NCBI GenBank assembly: GCA_031552235.1
Contig: JAVBMR010000023.1
Location: 1-21,632 of the forward strand
Source: WRDF01 sp031552235
Lineage (GTDB): Bacteria > Bacteroidota > Bacteroidia > Bacteroidales > Rikenellaceae
DNA length: 21,632 nt
Direction: 5' to 3'
The notes below the pieces were generated by a model, which was not told where the DNA came from, did not search any database, and saw nothing but the letters and a program-made list of their open reading frames with translations. Shown piece by piece: positions 14,908 through 21,632 of this stretch; position 1 is the stretch's first letter; every line of letters begins with the position of its first letter. A program made the translations under genes and the position numbers.

Positions 14908-16047
14908 TTACGGCTGAACATCGGGTTCGATCCAAGGCTCAGAGCCATCATCAAAGGAAGAATCATTGGTCCATGCAGCTCCGGTTACATCTACAGTCCA
15001 AGTCCTCTGGTTCAAAGAACCACCACCAATAGTGGGTTTGAAGATATATTTATACCTTACGCCTTCATTCCATGCGGTTACAGCGCCATTGAAGTCTCCC
15101 AAGCCAATCGTTTTTTCAACATTTGTTGCTCCCGCAACAGACTCACCAGCATAAGAAATAGTATAGTTAACCGTAACAGACGCGTCAGCCAACGGCGTAC
15201 CGTGCAGTACGAAAAGCGAAGCGAAAGGATTGGTACTTGCTGTTGCACTCGAGGTAGCGTATGTATCGTCATATGCCACTTCGTCCTGATCGCTATCACC
15301 GTAAGTAACAGGCGTAGCGTAGCCACCACTATAAGTACTTTCATCCTCGCCACTTCCAACAGTCCATGTACTTTGAGAAGGAACAGTTAACTTCAAGGAG
15401 TTGATTGTTATATCTTCCAAGCCGCCAGCGCTGCGATCCACACTAAACAGCAATTCAGACACGGTGCGGAAAAAGTAGAGTGATATTGTAGGCGTACTTA
15501 ATAAAATCTCACCAGAAACGGCGCCGAGCAGTTCACTCTGCGGGGTATTGGTAAAATTAGTGAGGACTAATGCCCCTGAGCCATTTAATGTAAAGTTCGG
15601 ACGGTCTATAGCTGCGTCTGCAGAGTTTGCGAACGCTGCGAAATACACACCGGAACCAGCCTCGTCGGCGGTTTCAGGAAGATAAAGATTAGTAGCTTCC
15701 GTAGCATTATAAGTAAGAAGAATCGCAACTGAGTCTATCTTATTATCTATATTATCACCGTCAGTGTTTTTATCGATAGGAATCAGATAGAAAACATTGG
15801 TAGTGCCACCGTCATATGACAAATCAATAGGACCGCCGCTTGCATCTACCGAAAAGACCGTAATTTTTTTGTTGAAGAAGGTGTTCACTTCAGCATCCTT
15901 TGTAAATGCACGGGTCATTTTACCCATTTTTACGCGGAAATTAAGCGGGGTACGGCCGGCGTTCTGGCCGGCGATTTCTTCTTTGGAACAGCTCGATGCC
16001 ATGAAAACCATGGACAACGCAGCGAAAGCGAAAAATAATTTTTTCAT
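14908..16047 (-). CDS. fimbrillin-type lipoprotein (Mfa_like_1-type)
   Basis: 379 residues, ATG at 16047, signal peptide MKKLFFAFAALSMVFMASSC with lipobox MASSC (Cys20). It matches the general Bacteroidetes fimbrillin-family pattern: a short Lys/Glu spacer (SKEEIAGQ), PLNFRVKMGKMTRAFT as first strand, KKITVFSVDASG, then beta-rich domains and a C-terminal WNEGVRYKYIFKPTIGGG with a late W (TWTVDVTGAAW). Members of the group are surface or fimbrial subunits whose ligands are mostly unknown. It has its own Bacteroidetes-type -7 element upstream. The wobble positions look more AT-rich than those of the glycan genes downstream, which may reflect high expression or separate origin. Structural subunit of fimbrial locus 2 is the likely role. 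Confidence 0.82.
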   Translation of the reverse strand: MKKLFFAFAALSMVFMASSCSKEEIAGQNAGRTPLNFRVKMGKMTRAFTKDAEVNTFFNKKITVFSVDASGGPIDLSYDGGTTNVFYLIPIDKNTDGDNIDNKIDSVAILLTYNATEATNLYLPETADEAGSGVYFAAFANSADAAIDRPNFTLNGSGALVLTNFTNTPQSELLGAVSGEILLSTPTISLYFFRTVSELLFSVDRSAGGLEDITINSLKLTVPSQSTWTVGSGEDESTYSGGYATPVTYGDSDQDEVAYDDTYATSSATASTNPFASLFVLHGTPLADASVTVNYTISYAGESVAGATNVEKTIGLGDFNGAVTAWNEGVRYKYIFKPTIGGGSLNQRTWTVDVTGAAWTNDSSFDDGSEPWIEPDVQP

Positions 16048-16102
16048 TGTTTGGAATCGATTTAGATAATTGCCTGATTTTTAATATTTAATTCTCCCGG
16101 TG

Positions 16103-16110
16103 CAAATATA
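16103..16110 (-). promoter_or_regulatory. -7 promoter element of the fimbrillin gene
   Basis: The minus strand reads TATATTTG, a full match to the Bacteroidetes TAnnTTTG, 55 nt upstream of the ATG at 16047. No TTTG occurs at the usual spacing; one lies only 11 nt upstream of the element. The surrounding region is AT-rich. Confidence 0.55.
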
Positions 16111-16168
16111 TTGCTTTTTTTCAAAAAACGGATATTCTATAAAAAATATTTTGCGATTTCCAAAATTT

Positions 16169-17182
16169 TTATAAATAAATATCTTGTTCTTCGTCATCGG
16201 TCCACGGATCGAGTTCGATATCACCGGTATCCGGCAACGGTTCGGGCAGCGTAACCTCGATTCTAATCACAAGGTCAAGCCCCGCGTCGCAAACCCCGAG
16301 GTCGATGCGCTCCTTGATCAGCGCCGCTATATCCCCGACCTGGTCGGACACGTCGGTCGACACACTATATACCCTGCCGTTCGTGAGAGGGAACGAGAGC
16401 CTCACGTTATAGGTCCGCGGCTCCGCCAGGTCCAGCGGCGGGCCGAACGTCGCGAGTACGGTTTCGACATCGGCGACGGTCTCGTCAGGCGGATTTTCGT
16501 TAGTAAACGACAGGGAATAGATGACAGGCGCGTGCGTCGGCATTCGCGAAGCCACGAATACCCCGCCCGAAAGCCCCTGCGCCTCGCCGGTGACCGTGCG
16601 CGAAGGCATCAGGTAATTGATATTATTGACCGTCACGATCACTTTCAGACGGTACACCAAACGGCATGGGATATACTCTATAGTGTTCTCGACATAACTG
16701 CGGTGGTCTCCGGGCTGCAACTCTCCGTCGACGTATTTGACCGTGAATTTATTCTCGCCGGTAATGGTTTTCATCAGGGCGGTACCGGCCAGCGTGTCCG
16801 GCTCGTTTACCACGATGTCGCCGTTGGGCTTGATGCGGGCTGTGGTGGCGTAGGCCTCGAACGTATCGTAGCTGTTCGTGCCGCGGAAACGCACATAGTC
16901 GATCCCGTTGCTCAGCACGCCGTTCACCAAAAGCGTCTTGTAACTGTCGGGCGAAAGCTGCAAGGTATCCACAGTGCGGTCGGTCACGAAGGATTTGGAT
17001 GCAGCGGCATTGTCGCCATAGAATATGATCGTCCATATGTCCGGTTCCAGGCGCGCACGGCTCCAATCGCACCTTACTTCGACCAGCGGGCTCGAAATCA
17101 CGTACAGGTCGCGCTGCTTGGTGCAGCCCCAAAGCGCCGCGACAAGTGAAATAACTAAAAATATGCCGTTCCGAGTCCTCAT
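16169..17182 (-). CDS. DUF5119-type lipoprotein of the fimbrial locus
   Basis: 337 residues from the ATG at 17182, which forms an ATGA overlap with the stop of the OmpA-like gene. The frame is open upstream to 17275, but the signal peptide (MRTRNGIFLVISLVAALWGC, lipobox LWGC, Cys20) fixes the start. After the lipid anchor comes YVISSPLVEVRCDWS, the region I associate with DUF5119 proteins, then a beta-rich body (about 60-310) and an acidic tail ending DPWTDDEEQDIYL. In Bacteroidales this family sits next to OmpA/DUF3575 proteins and fimbrillins, as here, and is presumed to be an anchor or assembly component. The molecular function is not established. Confidence 0.78.
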   Translation of the reverse strand: MRTRNGIFLVISLVAALWGCTKQRDLYVISSPLVEVRCDWSRARLEPDIWTIIFYGDNAAASKSFVTDRTVDTLQLSPDSYKTLLVNGVLSNGIDYVRFRGTNSYDTFEAYATTARIKPNGDIVVNEPDTLAGTALMKTITGENKFTVKYVDGELQPGDHRSYVENTIEYIPCRLVYRLKVIVTVNNINYLMPSRTVTGEAQGLSGGVFVASRMPTHAPVIYSLSFTNENPPDETVADVETVLATFGPPLDLAEPRTYNVRLSFPLTNGRVYSVSTDVSDQVGDIAALIKERIDLGVCDAGLDLVIRIEVTLPEPLPDTGDIELDPWTDDEEQDIYL

Positions 17183-19656
17183 TCCGTTCTTCCCTTTCCT
17201 GTTTCGATCAGCCATACGAGCGAGAGGCTGAGCTTCGTAATGGAAACCCCTCTCCATTTCCCGGTTTCGCGCCACATGAGATGGTAGTTGCCCAGATCGT
17301 CATATAGCGGCCTGTCGTAGGTGCGGTATTCCGATGTGGAGAAATACCCGGCGCCGAGCCCGGCTTCCATCGAAAGGTTGCGGCCCACGGGGAAAGCGTA
17401 TCCTGCCGTGACCCCGGCCGACCACGATCCGTCGCCCTGACAGCCGTTGACTGCCTGCACGTCGTACCGTTGCCAATAGCGTCCGTAAACGCCGAAGTTC
17501 CATCCGCGCAGTGATTTGCCCCACTCCGGATTGCGGAGTTTTCGTTGCTCGCTTACGGGCAGCCAATAACGGCCCGAAACGCCGTACTCCAACGTTTGCA
17601 GGGCATAAAGGTTGTTGCCCGTGCGCCAGTAAGCGAACGCGGCATCGCCCACCACCGACCATCGGTCGCCTATGGGGACTTCCACGCCAAGGTTGGCCGC
17701 ACCCACCAGGTCATAAAGCAGGTTGGTCTTCAGTGCGAATCGATATCCGGAGGCCGAAGATTCCGATTGCCCGAGCCCGGACTGTTGTGATCCCTCGGAT
17801 GTCGTTCCATCTGACGGTTGCTGTGTTCCGCCGGACGGTTGCGTCCCACTTTGCAGCGCTCCATCCGTAGGTTGCGTCTTATCCGAAGGCTGTGTTCCAC
17901 CCGAGGTTGTACCTGTTGCGGGCTGTTGCTGAGTTCCCTCAGATGTCGTTCCGCCGGACGGTTGCGCCCCACTTTGCAGCGTTCCATCTGTAGGTTGCGC
18001 CTTATCCGAAGGCTGTGTTCCACCCGAGGTTGTACCTGTTGCGGGCTGTTGCTGAGTTCCGCTTGACGGCGTTCCATCTGAGGGTTGTTGTTGTGTTCCG
18101 CCGGACGGTTGCGTCCCACTTTGCAGCGCTCCATCTGTAGGTTGCGTCTTATCCGAAGGCTGTGTTCCACCCGAGGTTGTACCTGTTGCGGGCTGTTGCT
18201 GAGTTCCGCTTGACGGCGTTCCATCTGAGGGTTGTTGTTGTGTTCTGTCCGAGGGCGTGCCGGTCGCGGAAGGCTGAGTTCCCTCAGATGTCGTTCCGCC
18301 GGACGGTTGCGCCCCACTTTGCAGCGTTCCATCTGTAGGTTGCGCCTTATCCGAAGGCTGTGTTCCACCCGAGGTTGTACCATCTATTGGTTGCTGTTGT
18401 GTTCTGTCCGAGGGCGTGCCGGTTGCGGACGGCTGCGCACCACCCGAAGCCGTTCCGCCTGCGGGCTGCTGTGTCCCGTCTGAATGCGGCGTCACGCCGG
18501 GCATTGTACCTCCGGAGGGCTGCCTGATGTCCACATATATAGGCAGGGTGTCGGCAACGGGACCCGGGCAGACCTGCGGCGGCCCTATCTGCGGATCCTC
18601 CGGTTTGAAGTCCGTAAAGATCATGGCCCCGACGCGCAGGTATGTATAATAATTGGGCAGGATATACCGGTAATACGTTTCCCCTCCGTCGAGCCGGGCG
18701 ATGGCTTGCTGTTTCTGCCGCTCGTCCATTGGCGAGCGCAGGATGCCGAGCACCTTCTCTTTCGAGGGCAGGTTCGGGTCGTTGGCGGCGAGGTCCTCCA
18801 TCCCTTCCCAGTTTTCGCCGCGCGCCTGCGTTACCACCTGCGAGGGGTCGATCCATGGATATCGGTTCACGATATAGTCGCGGATCGTTTCCGCGCGGCG
18901 TTCCGAGAGGCGCCTGTTGTGGAGCGAGTCGCCCTCGGGCGATGCGAACGCGGCGACCGTGATCGTGTTGATGCGAACGGCGGCAGACCTTGGAATGATC
19001 ATGTCGAGCATGCGCAGGCTGGTGCGGTTCGAGAGGTATAGCGAGTCGAGGGCCCATTTGTCCCAGCGGTAATATATGGCAAGGCCGGCCTTGCCGTCTG
19101 GTATTTGCGGCTTGACCGCGGCGGCTGATATGAGCGGTATGCCGCGGTACTTTGCAAATACGGCGCGTATGGCGGCGATGTCGTCTTTGGCTGTGGTGTA
19201 GTATATCTCGTCCGAGGCTTCGGGCGGGATCCGCCCCGGACAGTATGCCGCGCGTATTGAGTTTGCGGCGGCGATGTCGGTGCTTATGTAGAATGCGAAG
19301 TCGTTTTTGCCGATAGTTCGGAATTTGCTCCGCAGGTGCGTGCGGACGACTGCAGCCCTGGTGGCGGCGGAGTTGATCGCTTCCGGGTCGTTTTTCTCTT
19401 CCGGGGCCACGTATGCCACGAGGCGGATGTATCCTTCGCCTGCCGCGATTGCGCTTATATGTGCTGCGATCGATGTTTCGAGTTGTCCGAGGCTGACGCT
19501 GTTCGACCGGTAGTCGGGATAGAGTATGTCGCTGCCCTGGCGGAACGTTATGACCGGGTCGTGTGAAACAAGCGGCGTTGCGCCCACGGCCCGCAATGAC
19601 AGCAGCGAGAGCAGTAATGCTGTCGATGCCACAGATATGCTGAATCTTGTCTTCAC
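17179..19656 (-). CDS. OmpA-like/DUF3575 outer-membrane protein with long repetitive linker
   Basis: 825 residues, ATG at 19656, signal peptide about 1-26 (ending LRAVGA). A first OmpA-like alpha/beta region (about 34-135, IRLVAYVAPEE...NSAATRAAVVRTHL) is followed by a second, clearer one (about 190-295). The second has VAAFASPEGDSLHNRRLSER and RAETIRDYI, the peptidoglycan-binding-type helix. Residues about 379-633 are a Gly/Thr/Gln/Pro/Ser linker with four copies of a 29-residue core. The C-terminal 190 residues (FALKTNLLYDLVGAANLGVE onward, ending LSLVWLIETGKGRTE) look like a DUF3575 beta-barrel. The barrel is C-terminal, opposite to classical OmpA. It heads fimbrial locus 2 and is translationally coupled to the DUF5119 gene. 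It may join the fimbrial anchor to the cell wall. Confidence 0.85.
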   Translation of the reverse strand: MKTRFSISVASTALLLSLLSLRAVGATPLVSHDPVITFRQGSDILYPDYRSNSVSLGQLETSIAAHISAIAAGEGYIRLVAYVAPEEKNDPEAINSAATRAAVVRTHLRSKFRTIGKNDFAFYISTDIAAANSIRAAYCPGRIPPEASDEIYYTTAKDDIAAIRAVFAKYRGIPLISAAAVKPQIPDGKAGLAIYYRWDKWALDSLYLSNRTSLRMLDMIIPRSAAVRINTITVAAFASPEGDSLHNRRLSERRAETIRDYIVNRYPWIDPSQVVTQARGENWEGMEDLAANDPNLPSKEKVLGILRSPMDERQKQQAIARLDGGETYYRYILPNYYTYLRVGAMIFTDFKPEDPQIGPPQVCPGPVADTLPIYVDIRQPSGGTMPGVTPHSDGTQQPAGGTASGGAQPSATGTPSDRTQQQPIDGTTSGGTQPSDKAQPTDGTLQSGAQPSGGTTSEGTQPSATGTPSDRTQQQPSDGTPSSGTQQQPATGTTSGGTQPSDKTQPTDGALQSGTQPSGGTQQQPSDGTPSSGTQQQPATGTTSGGTQPSDKAQPTDGTLQSGAQPSGGTTSEGTQQQPATGTTSGGTQPSDKTQPTDGALQSGTQPSGGTQQPSDGTTSEGSQQSGLGQSESSASGYRFALKTNLLYDLVGAANLGVEVPIGDRWSVVGDAAFAYWRTGNNLYALQTLEYGVSGRYWLPVSEQRKLRNPEWGKSLRGWNFGVYGRYWQRYDVQAVNGCQGDGSWSAGVTAGYAFPVGRNLSMEAGLGAGYFSTSEYRTYDRPLYDDLGNYHLMWRETGKWRGVSITKLSLSLVWLIETGKGRTE
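17765..18480 (-). repeat. imperfect direct repeats encoding the linker of the OmpA-like protein
   Basis: Four near-identical copies of an 87-bp core, marked by the shared 10-mer CACTTTGCAG (plus strand) at 17847, 17970, 18117 and 18315. Spacings are 123, 147 and 198 bp, all multiples of three. Copies alternate between two types (KAQPTDGTLQSGAQPSG and KTQPTDGALQSGTQPSG) in the order A-B-A-B along the protein, pointing to duplication of an A+B pair. Between cores lie shorter shared segments (GTPSDRTQQQP, SDGTPSSGTQQQPATG). Confidence 0.9.
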
Positions 19657-19731
19657 TTTATATACTGCCCTCGCAGGCCCGGCGGGGACGTGTCTGGCAA
19701 TTTTTTATTATATAATAAAATCCGGTCTGTG

Positions 19732-19762
19732 CAAATATATTGTATTTTTCCATGTTGGCAAA
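19732..19762 (-). promoter_or_regulatory. promoter of the OmpA-like/DUF5119 genes
   Basis: The minus strand has TTTG (19762-19759), exactly 19 nt, then TATATTTG (19739-19732): a full match to both parts of the Bacteroidetes consensus. It lies 75 nt upstream of the ATG at 19656. This is the best promoter in the window. Confidence 0.75.
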
Positions 19763-19800
19763 AAATAAGCTGATTTTTAATCTCTACGGGTTCAATTCCC

Positions 19801-19930
19801 CGCTGCTTGCAGCGCTTGATGAATTCACATCCCGCGGCTGCGGGGGCGACGCTTTCAGCGTCGAGCCGCAGGGATGTGGCGACTGCCGTTGGCAGTCGCA
19901 GCCTTTACAATACCCCGTAGCTTGCTGCGG
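19801..19930. repeat. REP-like hairpin group in the gene-poor stretch 19657-20350
   Basis: Four successive inverted repeats: 19801-19814 (CGCTGC-TT-GCAGCG), 19828-19876 (outer stem CATCCC/GGGATG plus GCGGC/GCCGC, inner 7-bp stem with TTC loop), 19879-19899 (perfect 9-bp stem, loop GTT) and 19915-19930 (CCGTAGC-TT-GCTGCGG with one G-U pair). The first and last share the form CCCCG-x-GC-TT-GC-x-CG, with ATTCAC a short distance downstream in each case, like the REP sequences mobilised by RAYT (Y1-type) transposases. No RAYT gene is in the window. Confidence 0.6.
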
Positions 19931-20021
19931 AGTGGTATATTTTATTCACAACGTTATGCTCCTTTTCGATCCTCCTCCAGGGGTGGCGGCGGAACGAAAA
20001 TAAGTCGGGACGTAAGGTTAC

Positions 20022-20200
20022 TCCCTTTTAGTCTTGTTCTGTCTTGTTCTGTCTTGTTCTGTTTTGTTCTGTCTTTTTCAGTTCGATGCCAGCGGAGTAT
20101 GATTCGAGCCACAGGCGAGATATCAGCCCTCCGCGCCGGGTGGCGTCGGGCTGACGGCTTGCGACGCAAGCCGAGACTATAACAACAAGACTGAAAGGGA
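20022..20200. mobile_element. possible MITE-like element B, 179 bp with 17-bp inverted ends
   Basis: The left end (20022-20038) and the reverse complement of the right end (20184-20200) match at 16 of 17 positions. The left 18 nt are identical to 7107-7124, and the right-hand box GGGATAATCCTG (20197-20208) is identical to 7395-7406, so this is a second copy of the same kind of element. The interior has a 10-bp tandem repeat and a stem at about 20156-20174 (CGGCTTGC/GCAAGCCG). No coding capacity is seen. An RNA with closing ends, not a mobile element, is the alternative. Confidence 0.5.
20031..20080. repeat. 10-bp tandem repeat, five units
   Basis: GTCTTGTTCT repeated exactly three times (20031-20060), then GTTTTGTTCT and GTCTTTTTCA. 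Pyrimidine-rich on the plus strand. The first unit overlaps the end of the left inverted repeat of element B. It lies in non-coding DNA about 270 nt upstream of the OmpA-gene promoter. Confidence 0.9.
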
Positions 20201-20259
20201 TAATCCTGTTAAAAAATGATCGATATAAACTTTCGGCCCCGAGGAGGCCCGGAAGCCGG

Positions 20260-20292
20260 CAAGCGCAAAAAGCCGTGTGCTTTTTGCGCTTG
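20260..20292 (-). terminator. hairpin downstream of the surface-protein gene
   Basis: Perfect 14-bp inverted repeat (20260-20273 with 20279-20292) with a 5-nt loop, about 60 nt past the stop codon at 20351. The stem contains A5/T5 runs, but no U-tract follows on the minus strand, so termination is plausible and not certain. Confidence 0.45.
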
Positions 20293-20350
20293 TACGGGCG
20301 GAGGGGTCAGGCTCCGCGGGGTTGTGACGCGGGCGACAAGCGCCCTTCTA

Positions 20351-21632
20351 TTATTCTGCGACGCTGCGGGCGGCGTAACCGAAGGCGCGGTAGGCGGTAT
20401 GCTGCGGGTAGATAGCAGTGCCGCCGAAGCTCAAGTCGTAACAGCCATTAGCCGAGCCAGGGATATCAGACCAGTAGTAGCCGTAGTTGCCAACGTTGCT
20501 GAGAGTCCCCGACTGGTAGTTACGGTAGCCCGTAATAGGATAGAATGCCGTTCCGCCGGTTCCGTTCAGGCCCAGATAGAAAGTCCAGCCTTTGTCGAAC
20601 GAACCGCTTACATTGCAATTGGTAGGAACGCCGGATGTAACATTATTCCCATCCGACGTAAACCCTGACCATGCGCCTTGCGGAGGCATAACGAACCCCA
20701 CAGGGCTGGGGTCGTAAACGGTCTTCACCGGCTTGGTGGTATTGATGGTCGCTACGGTATTCGCTATGCTCCAAATGTTGTTGTATGTTGTCGAGCACCA
20801 GTTGCCAGCACCAACCGTATAGAACTTATTGGGATTCGCTATGGCAGTCCCTATCGTAGTTGCCCCATTGGGCGCATTGACATATGTATAGCCTCCTGTG
20901 CCATAGTAGAGCGTCTTCTCGGCTGTTGTCGTGGGTCCGGCCGCGGGCGGCATCGGGTCCTTGCGGCCAAACTGCCAGTAGGGATTATTACCGCCAAGCG
21001 ATATCGCGAAGTTGTTCTGCGTGATGGTAAAGGTTTCGGTCAGCGGGCCTTCGATACCTGTCTGGCTGATACGCACCTGAATACTGCGGGGCTCTGTCCC
21101 GTATTGCGTCGCCCCCAAGCTGCACCACCCCAGGTTGTACTTCATAAAGTTGAAAGTCGTGTTCGGGGACGTGCGGTTCGCCGTAGCATCGGTTTGCGGG
21201 TTTGCCGCGTCGAAAATCTCAGATGGAGTCACCCAAATGTGCCAGCTCCAGAGGATGACATTGTCCGAATTGCGCACCGCCACGATGGCGTTGCCCTGCT
21301 TGATATTCGCCGCAGGAACGTCGAATTCCAGATATTTTTTGTCGGTGTCCAACTCTATGTTGGTTATAAGATCCGGCGCATCCATCCACACAAGCGTGGC
21401 GGTGAGAGGAACTACTCCGCTGTTATTATAAAGGTACGGGTTGGTAATGGCGGCGTTGTCGTGGCGCACGAATGCGGTCAACTTGTTGGTCCCCGTCGTG
21501 GTCGAGTAGGCGCTTGTGTTTGTTGCACCAGCCTTGATGGCATTGCCATACACCAACGGCAGCTTGTAGTAGCCCGGCGCGTTGATAACGTAGCAGTTGG
21601 CAGTGTTCCTGTTCGTGCCATTATCGGCCGCA
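20351..21632 (-). CDS. C-terminal part of a large surface/fimbrial tip protein (5' end outside window)
   Basis: The frame is open from the window edge to the stop at 20351, about 426 residues; there is no real start inside, since the first in-frame alternative codon (TTG at 21556) lies within coding sequence. Visible: NCYVINAPGYYKLPLVYGNA near the edge, Ig-like beta segments (WSWHIWVTP, RSIQVRISQTGIEGPLTETF), a GGNNPYWQFGRKDP motif, and a C-terminal domain of the Fib_succ_major / C-type-lectin-like kind. The last has DPSPVGFVMPPQGAW, FYPITGYRNYQSG, GYYWSDIPG and a closing RAFGYAARSVAE. Such C-termini are common in Bacteroidales tip or adhesin proteins. It precedes fimbrial locus 2 in the same direction but is separated by about 690 nt and a hairpin, so it may belong to an upstream operon. 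Confidence 0.8.
   Translation of the reverse strand, partial: AADNGTNRNTANCYVINAPGYYKLPLVYGNAIKAGATNTSAYSTTTGTNKLTAFVRHDNAAITNPYLYNNSGVVPLTATLVWMDAPDLITNIELDTDKKYLEFDVPAANIKQGNAIVAVRNSDNVILWSWHIWVTPSEIFDAANPQTDATANRTSPNTTFNFMKYNLGWCSLGATQYGTEPRSIQVRISQTGIEGPLTETFTITQNNFAISLGGNNPYWQFGRKDPMPPAAGPTTTAEKTLYYGTGGYTYVNAPNGATTIGTAIANPNKFYTVGAGNWCSTTYNNIWSIANTVATINTTKPVKTVYDPSPVGFVMPPQGAWSGFTSDGNNVTSGVPTNCNVSGSFDKGWTFYLGLNGTGGTAFYPITGYRNYQSGTLSNVGNYGYYWSDIPGSANGCYDLSFGGTAIYPQHTAYRAFGYAARSVAE

Noticed and set aside
15947..15954. A third GTACCCC match
   Set aside because: It lies inside the fimbrillin coding region and lacks the TTTTC block and the TTATTTA block at the required spacing.
17730..18383. 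217-codon minus-strand frame overlapping the repeats (PRVEHSLRIRRNLQMERCKVGR repeated)
   Set aside because: It is a shifted-frame reading of the repetitive linker of the OmpA-like protein; repeats that avoid stops in one frame often do so in others. The 825-aa frame has the domains and the signal peptide.
19790..19802. GGGTTCAATTCCCCG, resembling a tRNA T-arm and so a possible att site
   Set aside because: No acceptor stem, anticodon arm or D-arm is found upstream, and no integrase is in the window. The sequence is better explained as the edge of the REP-like hairpin.

Overview
The window looks like chromosomal DNA from a gut Bacteroidales, and the protein style best suits Alistipes or another Rikenellaceae member; the genus is my inference, the order is fairly safe. 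Evidence for the order: Mfa1/Mfa2-type fimbrial lipoproteins, a FecR protein with a C-terminal DUF4974-like domain, an STN-domain protein, OmpA/DUF3575 and DUF5119-type proteins, and promoters of the Bacteroidetes TTTG / TAnnTTTG form instead of -35/-10 boxes. Every gene I accept lies on the minus strand, so transcription runs from high to low coordinates.

Layout, in order of transcription. (1) 21632-20351: C-terminal part of a large surface or fimbrial tip protein that starts outside the window. (2) 20350-19657: about 690 bases without a gene, holding hairpins, REP-like motifs, a 10-bp tandem repeat and an inverted-repeat-bounded element. (3) 19656-14908: fimbrial locus 2, made of an OmpA/DUF3575-type outer-membrane protein with a very long repetitive linker, a DUF5119-type lipoprotein and a fimbrillin-type lipoprotein. 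(4) 14811-8276: a tightly overlapping eight-gene operon: polytopic GT-C-like membrane protein, WecE-type sugar aminotransferase, small four-helix DMT/SMR-type flippase, polyprenyl-phosphate-type GT2, FabG-like SDR, GNAT acyltransferase, acyl carrier protein, KAS III. (5) 8156-7509: an ECF sigma factor with its own promoter. (6) 7508-6828: a second gene-poor stretch with hairpins and an element related to the one in (2). (7) 6827-1: fimbrial locus 1: small unknown protein, FecR anti-sigma factor, barrel-less STN protein, Mfa1-type major fimbrillin, Mfa2-type anchor, and a tip or accessory protein with BACON-like domains that runs off the window.

How it may work together. The eight-gene operon reads as one pathway. 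KAS III, ACP and the SDR could make a short 3-hydroxyacyl-ACP. The aminotransferase would make a nucleotide-linked 4-amino-4,6-dideoxyhexose, which the GNAT would N-acylate. The GT2 would load it onto undecaprenyl phosphate, the small transporter would flip it, and the GT-C-like protein would transfer it to a periplasmic acceptor. The acceptor is unknown; the flanking fimbriae are candidates only because of position. In fimbrial locus 1 a sigma/FecR/STN circuit takes the place usually held by a TonB-transporter signalling system. Two copies of an exactly spaced two-block motif (TTTTC-N-GTACCCC-N17-TTATTTA) precede the 117-aa ORF and fecR and are good candidates for the promoter of the local ECF sigma factor.
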